Shown here piece by piece: positions 34,478 through 43,416 of a DNA stretch of 43,416 nt. The position numbers were made by a program, and so were the translations under genes. Source of the DNA: an uncultured Ruminococcus sp. (GTDB lineage Bacteria; Bacillota; Clostridia; UBA1212). The stretch is from positions 1 through 43,416 of the forward strand of contig CADAZX010000017.1 of the NCBI GenBank assembly GCA_902792515.1, read 5' to 3'. Below the pieces are notes generated by a model that made no database searches, had not been told where the DNA came from, and saw only the letters and a program-made list of their open reading frames with translations. The stretch's first letter is position 1, and each line of letters starts with the position of its first letter.

Positions 34478-37400
34478 ATGAATAGTATTCGGCATTTCAA
34501 CATAGAATTCAAGGCTGTTGCGATTGTGCTCGTCTTCGCTATATTTGCAACGTTGATCCCGACGAATGTTTTTGCAAACGTATACGGCGAAGAACATGCT
34601 GCAAATCTTCCGAAACAGTCTTATCACACATCATCGGAATACTATGCAACTCCCGGAGATGAGTTTGCAACAGGCGGAATAGTAAAAAACGACAAGTCCT
34701 CGGAATATGAGCAGCTTTTGCTTGAAAAACTCGGACACCCTGCGACTGTCGAGGATGTTGATCCCTACAAGCGCTCCGACGTCAGATATCAGACAACCGA
34801 TTTCACCAATGGATTTACAAGAGATTACGCTCTGAAAAACGGAAACTATACCCGTTTAGTATTCGGCTGTCCTGTCAATTACAAGACCGGAGAAGGAGTC
34901 TGGAGGAAGATTAACCTTACGCTTCACGAGCGGGATGGACGGTTCATAACACTCGACGCCCCGTATACGATTTCTTTTGCTGCTTCTTCAGAAGACGGCA
35001 ATGAATTGATAGATTTGGATTACAACGGTGTTTCGCTTTCTCTTTCTCCGCTTAACACATCAGATGAACCTTCGGAGGCACGGTATGATCAGGTTGCTCA
35101 CACTGATGATGAACTGCTGACCGAAAACCCTTGCGAGAACGGAACAGTTGTTTACGATAATTTGTTCGCAAGTTCTAATACTTCCCCCTCTGCATCTCTT
35201 GAATACACGATAAAGCCTTATGAAATTAAAGAAAACATTGTCATAAGCGAGGGTGGTTTCGAACAGTACGTATATTCGTTTGTTCTTTCGGTAAATAACT
35301 GCAATGCCGAATTAAAAGACAACTGTATTTTGATTTACAATGAGTCCGGAAACTCAGTTTTCAAACTGACCGCGGATTATATGAGAGATTCCAAGGATGA
35401 ATGCTCGGATTGTCTTTCTGTGACTCTGGACGATACCGGAGACGGTTTTCTTGTCACTGTCACTGCCGATGCGGAGTGGATAAATGAGGAGAACAGGGAA
35501 TTCCCTGTAAGAATTGATCCGACAATAGTCATTGTTTATCCTGATGAAGATGATGCCTATGAGGCGGTTTACATAGAGGGAAACAATCGCGGTTACGGTT
35601 TGGCTATCGGAAACGGCGTGCAAACATATCTGAAATTCAAACCTGATTTTTTAACCGGCTTGCCTGCCGGGGTGACAATCGGGGCGGCTTCACTTGCCGT
35701 CAACGCCTATATAATGCCTGCTATCCCCTTTGATACATTTGTCAGGGCTGAAAAAATCAACAGCAATTGGGATCCGGATGATGCGTATCTTGGAAATACT
35801 ACTCCGTCGGTTCCGGGTTCCTATGGCGGTTTAACTGACTCTGCAAGGCTTCAGGCAGTCGGATATCTGCCTTCATCTATAAGCTTTTCACTTGATATTA
35901 CATCCATAATTCAGGATTATGTAAGAGGTAACAGCTATGGACTTGCCCTGACTACGGAAGCTCCTTCGGGTTCTCTTCCCGGGCACTACTTAGTGCCGAT
36001 GACTGCTGTTCAGATCACTTTTTCCGACAACTCGGGGTTAAACAGCTATCAGTCGACTCACTCAATTTCCATTGACGGCTCAGGCACAGCATATATTAAA
36101 GACATCAACGGCGATGTCGTATTTATACACCCGGTTGTATCGACAACAGGTGAAATACTGCCTGTTTCAATTGATCTGGTGTACAGCACCGCATTTAAAA
36201 ACACTGAGACAGATCTTTATTACGGCAACGGTTGGAGACCATCTGTTATACAAACAATGAAAGCCGAGACCGTTACTGATACTAATAACAGCTCCTACTC
36301 TTATTATGTTCTTACTGACGGGACAGGAGCAAAACACAGCTACATTCATTCAAGCGGCCATATATACAAATGTGAAGAATACCCTATTTACGAGTATAAT
36401 GATTTAACTCGAATAATTGATTATCATGACGGTAAAAAAGCATATTTTAATGCATCAGGTTATCTTGAAGAGTTTGAAAACGAGTATGGGGACAGTTTCC
36501 TGATCAGTTATTCCGGGTCAACTCCTAAAATTACGGGCGTTGTTGACGGCAACGGAGTGCAGATTTCTTTTGTATATGCGCAATCGCGGCTGAATAGCAT
36601 TAAGAACGATGACTGCCCGGATCGCGCAGTTTCGTTCTTCTATTCGGGTGAGTATTTAAACAAAATCAGCCTTCCAACCGGTGAGCATACTAATATTTCA
36701 TATAATTCTAACGGGGCTCTGAATCGTTTTGGATACAGGAAATCATCTTCCGAGAATAATGACAGAGAATATGTTTTTCTCACACGAAGCTCGCCGAATG
36801 CCACGGGTGTGTGTGCAACAACAATTGTTACCAAATATGTGTTTGTGGAATCCTCTGTCTATGAACCGTGCGATATGGCTCTTTTTTCGCTTGGGAATCC
36901 AACGACATGCTATACCGCATATAATTTCTCAACATCATATACTGAGTATATTTATTTCGATCGAAACGGCAGGACTACATCTGTTTTTGACAGTTTAGGA
37001 AACGTGTCCGGAAGCGATTATGAGGGTGGCACCGTCGGCGCCATGAATCTGCTGTCCGGACAGACGTCCGCAGTAATGACCGACGGAAATCTTGTGGAGG
37101 ATTTTACTTCGTTTTCAGACGAGTGGAGTTACTTCTCATTGTTTGGCAGCGGAGACTTGGTATCGAATACTACGGCAGGTCATTTCGTTGGTTTTAAATA
37201 CGGCGATACTTGTTTTAAACTTTCTCAGAATATTGCGAACTTTCCAAATACAGAGGTGTACGCGTCGTATCCGGTTCCGTTGGCTGATACCAGAAAAACA
37301 TACACTCTCACTGCCGCTGTTGATACTTCCGAACTAACCGGGTCCGGAGAATTAGTGTTTGGAATAAAGTACACTTTTTACGGACAGCCAAATGTTAAAA

Positions 37401-40400
37401 TGGTATCTTCTCAAAAGGCTTATTCAAATTTAAGTTCGATTCAGTATACATTCGAGATCCCATCGATTGCCACTGAAGGAAGCGTAAGCATCCTTATTGG
37501 TGTTAAAAACTTAAGCGGTAATCTGTATTTCGACCTCGTGTCGCTGACAGAGGGGGCGCTTGCAAGACCTACAAATCAGATTCCCGACAGTTCCTTTTAT
37601 AACGGAACAACTGAATGGACGGTAAACGGTTCTTTTTCTCCGACAGTTTCGGAAAATGACTTGATAAGAAGCGTTGTTATACCCGGCAGCATCAGTTCAC
37701 AAAGAAGCTTGAGCCGGGTTTTGCCATCTTCGGTATCCGACGGAGGATACCTGGTGGTGAGTGGGTTCGGCAAAGGAAAAGCAGTCAGTTCCGGTAAATT
37801 CGGCATCGGTATTCACTTTAGCAGCAGCAGTTCACACGATGAGGAACTTTTGTTCTCTGCCGCCACAGAGGGATGGCAGTTTGTAAGTGTAATTATCAAA
37901 ATCGAAGGGTTCAGTAGCAATGTAGCGATAAGTCTTGTCAACGACTACAACTACACTGATGTGTGCTTTGGCGGTTTAACGGCAGAGTATATAGACAGTT
38001 TTGGGGATTATTCAGACAGAAGCCAGTACGTTTACGACAGTTTCGGAAGAATTCAGTTTGAGAGAGGTTTCTCAGGGGCGGAAACTGAATATGCTTATGA
38101 GAATACTCTTCCGGACAGAATCTCGGCAGTTTACCACACCGACGCTGCCGGAAACGAAACTTCTACATTTTATTCATACAGTACTCTTTTTCCGACACAG
38201 GTGATTCGCACAGATGAGTCATTTGCACCGGGCGGAAACAGTTCATTATCGGTTGATACTTACGACCTCTATGCGTACAACGCGCACGGTAAGATTATCG
38301 AATCGGCAACACTTTCAGGTATCAACTGTATCTCTCACAAAGTTTACGACTACACGTCTGACGGAAGGTTTTTACACAGAGAAACAGATATGTCGGGAAA
38401 CGACATAACTTACTCATATTCAAGTGCGACGGGCGATCTGCTTTCTGTTACGGACGGTAGCGGGGGTGCGACATCTTTTACGTATGACTCATATGGCAGA
38501 TTGATCGGCGAGTCAGAAGGCGGTTCGTCTTTCGGGATAGCATACAATCCGTATTCAACCGGTATTTCACACAACGGGTTTTCATATTCTTTCGGGACGA
38601 ATAATGCAGGCAATATGACGTCTTTCGCGATTCTGGATGCAAATGGCAGCAGTATACGGACCGTAGCCGGTTATTCCTATGGCGGAACATTCGGACAGTT
38701 ATCTGAAATTCATTATGGAAACGGTCAGACAAAGTACTTTGGATATGATTCTTTGGGACGCCTGACGTATGTCGCTTTCGATTCAAACGCTAACATCAGC
38801 AATGCAACCTTTGTATGGTATTACGACAATAACGGAAATGTGGTTAAGTCTGTTGACCGTTCCGATTCTGCTCGCGTAAACACAAAACAGTACAGCTATG
38901 ATCCGACCGGCAGACTGAAATGCGTTTTATCAAGTGACGGAAACAAGGTTTTTTATCAATATGACGTTGGGCAAAGCGGGAATGTAGAAACAGAGTTTTT
39001 TACGACAGCTCTTACAACCAGGGAGTATGATTCGCGAACAGAATTTGATTCCGCAAGCAAAATGGCGGTCAGAGAAGGCGTTACCGGAACAAAAACACTT
39101 ACGTTTGATGACATTGGACGAATTACATCATTCGCTCATGACAACCCCTCTTCTTCTTTGACCAAGTCGTATTCATACGTTGTTAAGGAGAAGGATACTG
39201 TATACAACGGTCACACGTACCATTTGACCAATGAGACATATCTCGTATCCTCCGAGACTTGCTCGCTGTCATCAGTTCCGGCGCTGACATATACTTACTA
39301 CGATAACGGCAAGATTAAGACGATATCGGAAAACGGGATTTTGACCAATAAATATGAGTATGACGCACTTGGTCAGTTAATTCGTGAAGACAATAAAAAA
39401 CTTAATAACGGAAGCGGCTATACTATCAGATATACATACGATAACGGCGGCAATCTGCTTGCCAAAATGATATTCTCGTACAGTCCCAACATAGGCACAT
39501 CATCGCTTTTAGGGACCGCAACGCTACTCTCAATCCCGATTTACGGTTATAACGCGACGGACAAGGACATCTTGTCAACATATATTGGCGGGTCATATTA
39601 CTCTTACGATACTGTCGGAAATCCGTTGACCTATATGGGGAAAACAAGCTATGCAATGACCTGGACCCGGGGAAACAAGCTTGCAACTGTAACACCAAAC
39701 GGAGCCGCTTATGCGCAAAGCTATCTTTACGATGCAGACGGACTGAGAACAAGGAAAACGCTTGTTTCAAACGATAACGTTTCAAAACGGATCAATTACT
39801 TTTGGGTGGGTGATACGCTTAAATCCGAATGGGCGTCAGACGGCTCATACGAGATGGTTTTCGATTATGATGCTGCGGGCAGAATTTGTGGCTTTGCATA
39901 TTCTCAAAACAGCGGCGCACCATCATATTACCGATACATCCGCAACATACAGGGCGATATAACGCACATAATTAACAGCGCTGGGGCAGTAGTTGCAGCC
40001 TATACCTACGACACATGGGGCTCTTTAATCTCAATCAAGAACGGCAGCGGAGTTGACGTTACAACCGACACTACAAGCATTGGTTACATCAACCCGGTAA
40101 GATACAGGGGATACTATTACGACAACGAAACAGGATTCTATTACCTTAAGAGCCGGTATTACGACCCTTATTTAGGGAGATTCATTAACGCCGACTCACA
40201 GCTGAACATCGGGGAAGGTCCACTTGGGTGTAATCTTTACACATATTGCGGGAATGACCCAGTGAATTTTGCTGATGCCAACGGTAACCTTCCTCGTTGG
40301 GCACTAATCACTATTGGTGCTGTTGCAGCGGTCGCTACGATTGCACTAACAGTTGTCTCTCTCGGTTCTGCTGCTCCTGCAGCTGTATGTACTCTCACAG

Positions 40401-41329
40401 CGATTGGAATGTCAATTGGTGCAAGTTATGCTACGGCAAGTGCCGCTGCGTTGCTAACTGTAGCAACAACAATTGTCGCGGCAGGAGCATTTGCAGGCGA
40501 TTTGACGTACAGTGCACTTACTGGTGAGAGTATACTATTAAACACATTATTTCAGGGAAATGAAGATGCTTACAATGCTTGCTTAATGATAACATCAATG
40601 GCAACGGCTGGTCTATTAGAAGCCGCCTCATTAAGACTGGGGGTATGTTTTATTGCCGGAACGCTTGTTGCCACAGAAGAGGGACTTGTTGCAATTGAGA
40701 GTATAGCCGCGGGAGATATCGTTTATGCATATGACGAATACAGCGGAGTTGTTGCTCTAAAGCAGGTTGTTAGATCATTTGAAAGAGAGGCGGATGAACT
40801 CGTCCACGTAACTGTTAACGGAGAAGAAACTGTCTGCACAAATGAACACCCGTTTTACTCACCGGTAAAAGGTTGGACAGCCGCCTGCAAACTCAGGGCA
40901 GGAGACATACTTGTAACCGTTAACGGAGAGTATGTTGTAGTCGAAAAAATCCAGCACGAGATACTCGAGAGTCCGGTAAAGGTCTACAACTTTGAGGTTG
41001 AAGGGTACCATACATATTACGTTGGTGAAAATGGTATTCTTGTTCACAATGACTGCCATCAGTCATATTCATGGAAAAAACAAAAAGCAGATTATTGGAA
41101 GGCACATCAAAACACCCCTTCTCCTTTATACGAGTTATCTGATGATAACGTATCTCTTATGTCGCAAGGCAAGGCTCCAGTGGGGTATGATGGTTATCGA
41201 ATAGAACTTCATCACCTTTTTGGAATTAACAACAGTGATGCAGTCGTTCCTATGACAAAAGCATCTCATACTATTCTACACAAGTTTATCGGGTATACTA
41301 ACTTTTTGGAGTATATTTTTAGAATGTGA
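34478..41329 (+). CDS. WapA-like RHS/YD-repeat polymorphic toxin with Hint domain and LHH nuclease tip
   Basis: This 2283-residue secreted protein starts at an ATG at 34478, with GGAGG 7 bases before it. In order: a signal peptide (about 1-32); a WapA-like N-terminal region; a DNRLRE domain (about 350-510); a long RHS/YD-repeat section (to about 1890, with YDSFGR, YDSYGR, YDSLGR and YDALGQ units and a carbohydrate-binding-like insertion near 860-1190); the RHS core box SRYYDPYLGRFINADS near 1893-1908; hydrophobic segments (about 1930-2050); a Hint autoprocessing domain (CFIAGTLVATEEG at 2057 to VHN at 2191); and a 92-residue tip with ELHHL (2243-2247), an LHH-type HNH/ENDO VII nuclease. The Hint end, HN followed by Asp, suits tip release rather than splicing. 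Cells lacking immunity would have their DNA cut. Codon use and GC differ from genes upstream. Confidence 0.9.
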   Translation: MNSIRHFNIEFKAVAIVLVFAIFATLIPTNVFANVYGEEHAANLPKQSYHTSSEYYATPGDEFATGGIVKNDKSSEYEQLLLEKLGHPATVEDVDPYKRSDVRYQTTDFTNGFTRDYALKNGNYTRLVFGCPVNYKTGEGVWRKINLTLHERDGRFITLDAPYTISFAASSEDGNELIDLDYNGVSLSLSPLNTSDEPSEARYDQVAHTDDELLTENPCENGTVVYDNLFASSNTSPSASLEYTIKPYEIKENIVISEGGFEQYVYSFVLSVNNCNAELKDNCILIYNESGNSVFKLTADYMRDSKDECSDCLSVTLDDTGDGFLVTVTADAEWINEENREFPVRIDPTIVIVYPDEDDAYEAVYIEGNNRGYGLAIGNGVQTYLKFKPDFLTGLPAGVTIGAASLAVNAYIMPAIPFDTFVRAEKINSNWDPDDAYLGNTTPSVPGSYGGLTDSARLQAVGYLPSSISFSLDITSIIQDYVRGNSYGLALTTEAPSGSLPGHYLVPMTAVQITFSDNSGLNSYQSTHSISIDGSGTAYIKDINGDVVFIHPVVSTTGEILPVSIDLVYSTAFKNTETDLYYGNGWRPSVIQTMKAETVTDTNNSSYSYYVLTDGTGAKHSYIHSSGHIYKCEEYPIYEYNDLTRIIDYHDGKKAYFNASGYLEEFENEYGDSFLISYSGSTPKITGVVDGNGVQISFVYAQSRLNSIKNDDCPDRAVSFFYSGEYLNKISLPTGEHTNISYNSNGALNRFGYRKSSSENNDREYVFLTRSSPNATGVCATTIVTKYVFVESSVYEPCDMALFSLGNPTTCYTAYNFSTSYTEYIYFDRNGRTTSVFDSLGNVSGSDYEGGTVGAMNLLSGQTSAVMTDGNLVEDFTSFSDEWSYFSLFGSGDLVSNTTAGHFVGFKYGDTCFKLSQNIANFPNTEVYASYPVPLADTRKTYTLTAAVDTSELTGSGELVFGIKYTFYGQPNVKMVSSQKAYSNLSSIQYTFEIPSIATEGSVSILIGVKNLSGNLYFDLVSLTEGALARPTNQIPDSSFYNGTTEWTVNGSFSPTVSENDLIRSVVIPGSISSQRSLSRVLPSSVSDGGYLVVSGFGKGKAVSSGKFGIGIHFSSSSSHDEELLFSAATEGWQFVSVIIKIEGFSSNVAISLVNDYNYTDVCFGGLTAEYIDSFGDYSDRSQYVYDSFGRIQFERGFSGAETEYAYENTLPDRISAVYHTDAAGNETSTFYSYSTLFPTQVIRTDESFAPGGNSSLSVDTYDLYAYNAHGKIIESATLSGINCISHKVYDYTSDGRFLHRETDMSGNDITYSYSSATGDLLSVTDGSGGATSFTYDSYGRLIGESEGGSSFGIAYNPYSTGISHNGFSYSFGTNNAGNMTSFAILDANGSSIRTVAGYSYGGTFGQLSEIHYGNGQTKYFGYDSLGRLTYVAFDSNANISNATFVWYYDNNGNVVKSVDRSDSARVNTKQYSYDPTGRLKCVLSSDGNKVFYQYDVGQSGNVETEFFTTALTTREYDSRTEFDSASKMAVREGVTGTKTLTFDDIGRITSFAHDNPSSSLTKSYSYVVKEKDTVYNGHTYHLTNETYLVSSETCSLSSVPALTYTYYDNGKIKTISENGILTNKYEYDALGQLIREDNKKLNNGSGYTIRYTYDNGGNLLAKMIFSYSPNIGTSSLLGTATLLSIPIYGYNATDKDILSTYIGGSYYSYDTVGNPLTYMGKTSYAMTWTRGNKLATVTPNGAAYAQSYLYDADGLRTRKTLVSNDNVSKRINYFWVGDTLKSEWASDGSYEMVFDYDAAGRICGFAYSQNSGAPSYYRYIRNIQGDITHIINSAGAVVAAYTYDTWGSLISIKNGSGVDVTTDTTSIGYINPVRYRGYYYDNETGFYYLKSRYYDPYLGRFINADSQLNIGEGPLGCNLYTYCGNDPVNFADANGNLPRWALITIGAVAAVATIALTVVSLGSAAPAAVCTLTAIGMSIGASYATASAAALLTVATTIVAAGAFAGDLTYSALTGESILLNTLFQGNEDAYNACLMITSMATAGLLEAASLRLGVCFIAGTLVATEEGLVAIESIAAGDIVYAYDEYSGVVALKQVVRSFEREADELVHVTVNGEETVCTNEHPFYSPVKGWTAACKLRAGDILVTVNGEYVVVEKIQHEILESPVKVYNFEVEGYHTYYVGENGILVHNDCHQSYSWKKQKADYWKAHQNTPSPLYELSDDNVSLMSQGKAPVGYDGYRIELHHLFGINNSDAVVPMTKASHTILHKFIGYTNFLEYIFRM

Positions 41330-41338
41330 GGTTTAAAC

Positions 41339-41947
41339 ATGGATTATCTGAATGAGTTAATCGGTTATGCTGAAGGTAAAATTACACATGAAGAATTTGA
41401 GAGCAATCTTTATATTCACCCGGAAATATGGAATGAAATCCAAAATCTTGTTCCTGCAGATATAAATGATGAAGATTGCGAGTTTCGAAGCACATATGGA
41501 AATATGCAAGGTCTAGAGACAAATAACTATAATGTAAAATCTTTTTTGCTGGCATTTTCTTATAATCCTCTCAAGACATATGGTTTAATTAGTGCTCTTA
41601 TCAAGTATAATTATCCTTTCATAGAATGTCGTGAACCTTTGAAGGAGTCTGATATTGGTCTTTTAGAAAAAACCAATATGGATTACATTGGTGGACCGGA
41701 AATCGATGATATCGTTCAAGCTATTCTAAGAAAAAAGATGTCATATTTGAGCATCAAGAAGTGCCTAAAGCAAGTATTTCCGTGCAGAAATAATAAACGG
41801 CCCAAATGGATTCAAGAGCCTGAGTGGCCAATGGGGACTGCTAAGCCTATGAGATTTATTTCACAGTCGCGTGAGGGTGATTTATTCAAATATGTTTTTG
41901 AAGATTTGGATACAGGAGAATTGCGGACGATAATTCAGTTGGCTTGA
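41339..41947 (+). CDS. Probable immunity protein for the LHH nuclease tip
   Basis: This 202-residue soluble protein starts 9 bases after the toxin stop, with GAGG 9 bases before the ATG, the arrangement expected of a cognate immunity gene. The C-terminal third has PKWIQEPEWP, KPMRFISQ and YVFEDLDTGE. This W-I-Q, E-W-P, K-P, F-x-x-Q pattern is one I recall from immunity-like proteins next to Bacillota polymorphic toxins, though I cannot name a Pfam family with certainty. The N-terminal half is helical and acidic, as a DNA-mimicking or nuclease-blocking protein could be. Function is inferred from context. Confidence 0.72.
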   Translation: MDYLNELIGYAEGKITHEEFESNLYIHPEIWNEIQNLVPADINDEDCEFRSTYGNMQGLETNNYNVKSFLLAFSYNPLKTYGLISALIKYNYPFIECREPLKESDIGLLEKTNMDYIGGPEIDDIVQAILRKKMSYLSIKKCLKQVFPCRNNKRPKWIQEPEWPMGTAKPMRFISQSREGDLFKYVFEDLDTGELRTIIQLA

Positions 41948-42457
41948 AGAGTAGTGTTGTCGAAAACTATAAGCGTTCTCGTTGCTACCTTCCACATGCA
42001 ATAGTGCTTGGAAAAGAAGGGGCTGAAGGTTGGGATTTGGTGGGTGAAACTGTTGCAGGAGCGTTGGGTGGAGGAATAGTAGGAGGATTACTCGGATATG
42101 CTGGTGGAGCGATTTTTTCGTCGGCAACTGGAATTCTTGGCTGGAGCATTACTCAGTATTCCGTTCTTACGGTAAAGGCAGTGACGATTTTGGGACCAAT
42201 GCCTTTATATATCGAAGTTGCTAAAAGTGTAAATGCGGGCTACTACTTAATTTCTGATCCTCTGTGGGAACAACTGTCTGACACGGCCAAGTGGTATAAC
42301 AACAGTCAAGTACATATTAGATGCTTATAGCCTTGGGTCGCATTTTATGGTGCTACTACCGGAGGTTGTATTAAAGGATGGTGGCGAAAGGGGTAAATGG
42401 CTGTTAGAAGAAATACGATTCCTTGTCGAGATGATGATTCCATTTGAGGTGGGATAA
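41944..42457 (+). pseudogene. Displaced toxin-tip cassette broken by a frameshift
   Basis: A first part (41944-42309, overlapping the immunity stop) reads a Gly-rich hydrophobic stretch (GALGGGIVGGLLGYAGGAIF), then TILGPMPLYIEVAKSVNA and LWEQLSDTAKWYNNSQ. It then runs into a stop at 42328-42330. Dropping one base at 42310 lets it continue from 42311 as YILDAYSLGSHFMVLLPEV, then LKDGGERGKWLLEEIRFL, to a natural stop at 42455-42457. The joined 170 residues look like a pretoxin segment plus a short C-terminal toxin tip of the type found behind RHS proteins. It has no signal peptide or RHS core of its own. It appears to be an old tip displaced when the current tip was acquired. Only a TTG start is available. 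Sequencing error cannot be excluded. Confidence 0.7.
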
Positions 42458-42458
42458 T

Positions 42459-43181
42459 ATGAATAGTTCAAAACGAGAGAAAGAGATTATAAAAAAACTT
42501 CAAACATTCTCTAAGCTGTTTGGAGTCCGAATTGCGAATTTTAAGTATTATTCTAAGGTTTTCGGCAATTTTCTTTTTGAAATGATTTGCGAAAACGAGA
42601 CATTTGTTTTTATGTCTGATAGGGGGGAAATCGCTGTAAATAACGTATATGTGCTGGATGACTCATATCATATTGTCGGGAAACCGGATAATCAGGATAG
42701 AGTGCTGGAAGAAATGGCCTTGGTATGCGCAGAAAAACGGAGAGAGAATCAAGTTCATTACTCTGTGACTCAATGTGAGAGAATGCTATCAGACGACAAC
42801 TACCTGTTAAGGGCGTATGCAACTTTCTTTTTCCCTCTAGACAGCAACGAGAAAACAGTGAGCGAACAGATTGATTTGTTGGAATCAATATTAAAAGTTG
42901 AACAGGATAGTTGGACAAGAATATTTTTGGTTAGATAATTGCTCAGACTAGGACAAGTTAAGTATTTTACATACTTCGCGAGTGCAATCAATAGCCCGGA
43001 TGTGAGAGTCAGGAAAATTATGCTACACTTTATTCCGGATATTATCGACAGTTTATCGTATGATGATTATCATATCTTGCAGCTTTTTCTTGAGGAACGC
43101 GAAAAAATAGAAGGAGATGTATGTGGTACAGAATTCATTTGGAGCCAAATAAATAAAAAGCTTAATAAATACTTTGCGTAA
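42459..43181 (+). pseudogene. Candidate immunity gene interrupted by an in-frame stop
   Basis: The ATG at 42459 has GAGGTGGG upstream and lies one base after the end of the broken tip. The frame runs 159 codons to a TAA at 42936-42938. It then stays open in the same frame for a further 80 codons to a stop at 43179-43181. The parts join smoothly (SWTRIFLVR, stop, LLRLGQVKYFTYF) into a 240-residue, helix-rich, HEAT-like protein. I therefore read it as one gene with a nonsense mutation. Two separate genes, the second using a TTG start directly after the first stop without a ribosome binding site, are less likely. Placed after a toxin tip, it is the natural candidate for that tip's immunity protein. 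Confidence 0.65.
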
Positions 43182-43251
43182 ATGGACCGCTTCGATAAAA
43201 ATGACACATTGTGATATGGAGTGTGCTGATTATTGTTCCTGTAGAAAACCA

Positions 43252-43280
43252 TTGTTTTTATTTCAAAGGGATGATACAAT
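43252..43280 (+). promoter_or_regulatory. Promoter of the gene at the window end
   Basis: TTGTTT (43252-43257) and TACAAT (43275-43280) are spaced by 17 bases, about 58 bases before the ATG at 43338. Confidence 0.6.
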
Positions 43281-43337
43281 AAATATTAGAATTGCATTTC
43301 TAATAAGTGAGTTAAGAGAATTACCGGAGGTTGAACT

Positions 43338-43416
43338 ATGCGCATATTAAACAGGCATTTTGGATTGAAGCTGATAGCTCTGACACTTGTTGTAACTATT
43401 TTTGCAACACTGCTTC
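43338..43416 (+). CDS. Start of a second secreted protein, probably another RHS/WapA-like toxin (cut by window edge)
   Basis: Only 26 codons are present. They give a signal peptide beginning MRILNRHFGLKLIALTLVV and continuing TIFATLL. This resembles the signal of the RHS protein at 34478: both share RHF, a Lys five to six residues later and an IFATL segment near the end. The ribosome binding site context is also alike (CGGAGG then 7 to 8 bases to ATG). I infer a paralogous RHS gene in tandem. The rest lies outside the window, so family identity is not proven. Confidence 0.6.
   Translation, partial: MRILNRHFGLKLIALTLVVTIFATLL

Noticed and set aside
40646..41050. Intein with protein splicing
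   Set aside because: The segment ends HN followed by Asp, lacking the Cys, Ser or Thr needed for splicing, and no downstream host-protein half exists; a cleavage-only Hint domain fits better.
42304..42312. Programmed ribosomal frameshift in the toxin tip
   Set aside because: No slippery heptamer or downstream structure is apparent at CAAGTAC, and the neighbouring immunity gene is also broken, so decay is the simpler reading.
42939..43181. An independent 80-residue gene starting with TTG
   Set aside because: It begins directly after and in frame with the preceding stop, has no ribosome binding site, and completes the upstream protein, so it is treated as the tail of one interrupted gene.

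Overview
The window looks like a chromosomal segment of a moderately GC-rich anaerobic member of the Bacillota, class Clostridia, probably an uncultured gut-type lineage. The grounds are strong GGAGG ribosome binding sites, the order recJ - rel - dtd - metallo-beta-lactamase-fold hydrolase - hemZ (a clostridial housekeeping order), a clostridial-type S21 protein, an NfnAB flavin-based bifurcating pair, and several lipoproteins with Thr/Pro linkers. No tRNA, rRNA, CRISPR array, insertion sequence or phage gene was seen.

Region 1 (1-16 kb) is mostly housekeeping. yebC (partial, minus) diverges from rpsU. A plus-strand run follows: recJ, rel with an unusual repeat-bearing N-terminus, dtd, an MBL-fold hydrolase, hemZ, a DUF4091/GH123-like lipoprotein, a DUF853 HerA-like ATPase, nfnA, nfnB and a GH27 alpha-galactosidase.

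Region 2 (16-31 kb) mixes housekeeping genes (pepF, udk) with surface and carbohydrate genes. The latter are a 929-aa lipoprotein with an Ig-like domain, a barrel and two discoidin domains, an SGNH hydrolase, a sugar phosphate isomerase-like barrel protein, a membrane-anchored CotH-kinase/LTD protein, a GH99-like lipoprotein, a DUF1622 membrane protein, a small soluble protein behind a seven-copy 10-bp repeat made of -35-like hexamers, and an anchored Ig-like surface protein. Together they suggest a cell that handles complex glycans at its surface.

Region 3 (31-34 kb, minus) is a three-gene operon: a GlpA-like FAD dehydrogenase with a BFD-type iron-sulphur tail, a pyridine-nucleotide FAD oxidoreductase and a DUF1667 protein.

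Region 4 (34.1 kb to the end) is clearly AT-richer and is a polymorphic-toxin locus. It holds a 2283-aa WapA-like RHS/YD protein with signal peptide, DNRLRE domain, hydrophobic segments, a Hint autoprocessing domain and an LHH-type HNH nuclease tip, followed 9 bases later by a likely immunity gene. Behind these lies a displaced second toxin tip broken by a frameshift, next to a candidate immunity gene broken by an in-frame stop. The last 79 bases start another gene whose signal peptide and leader resemble those of the first RHS protein, so the array probably continues. This toxin-exchange locus, with its decaying pair, is the most interesting part of the window.
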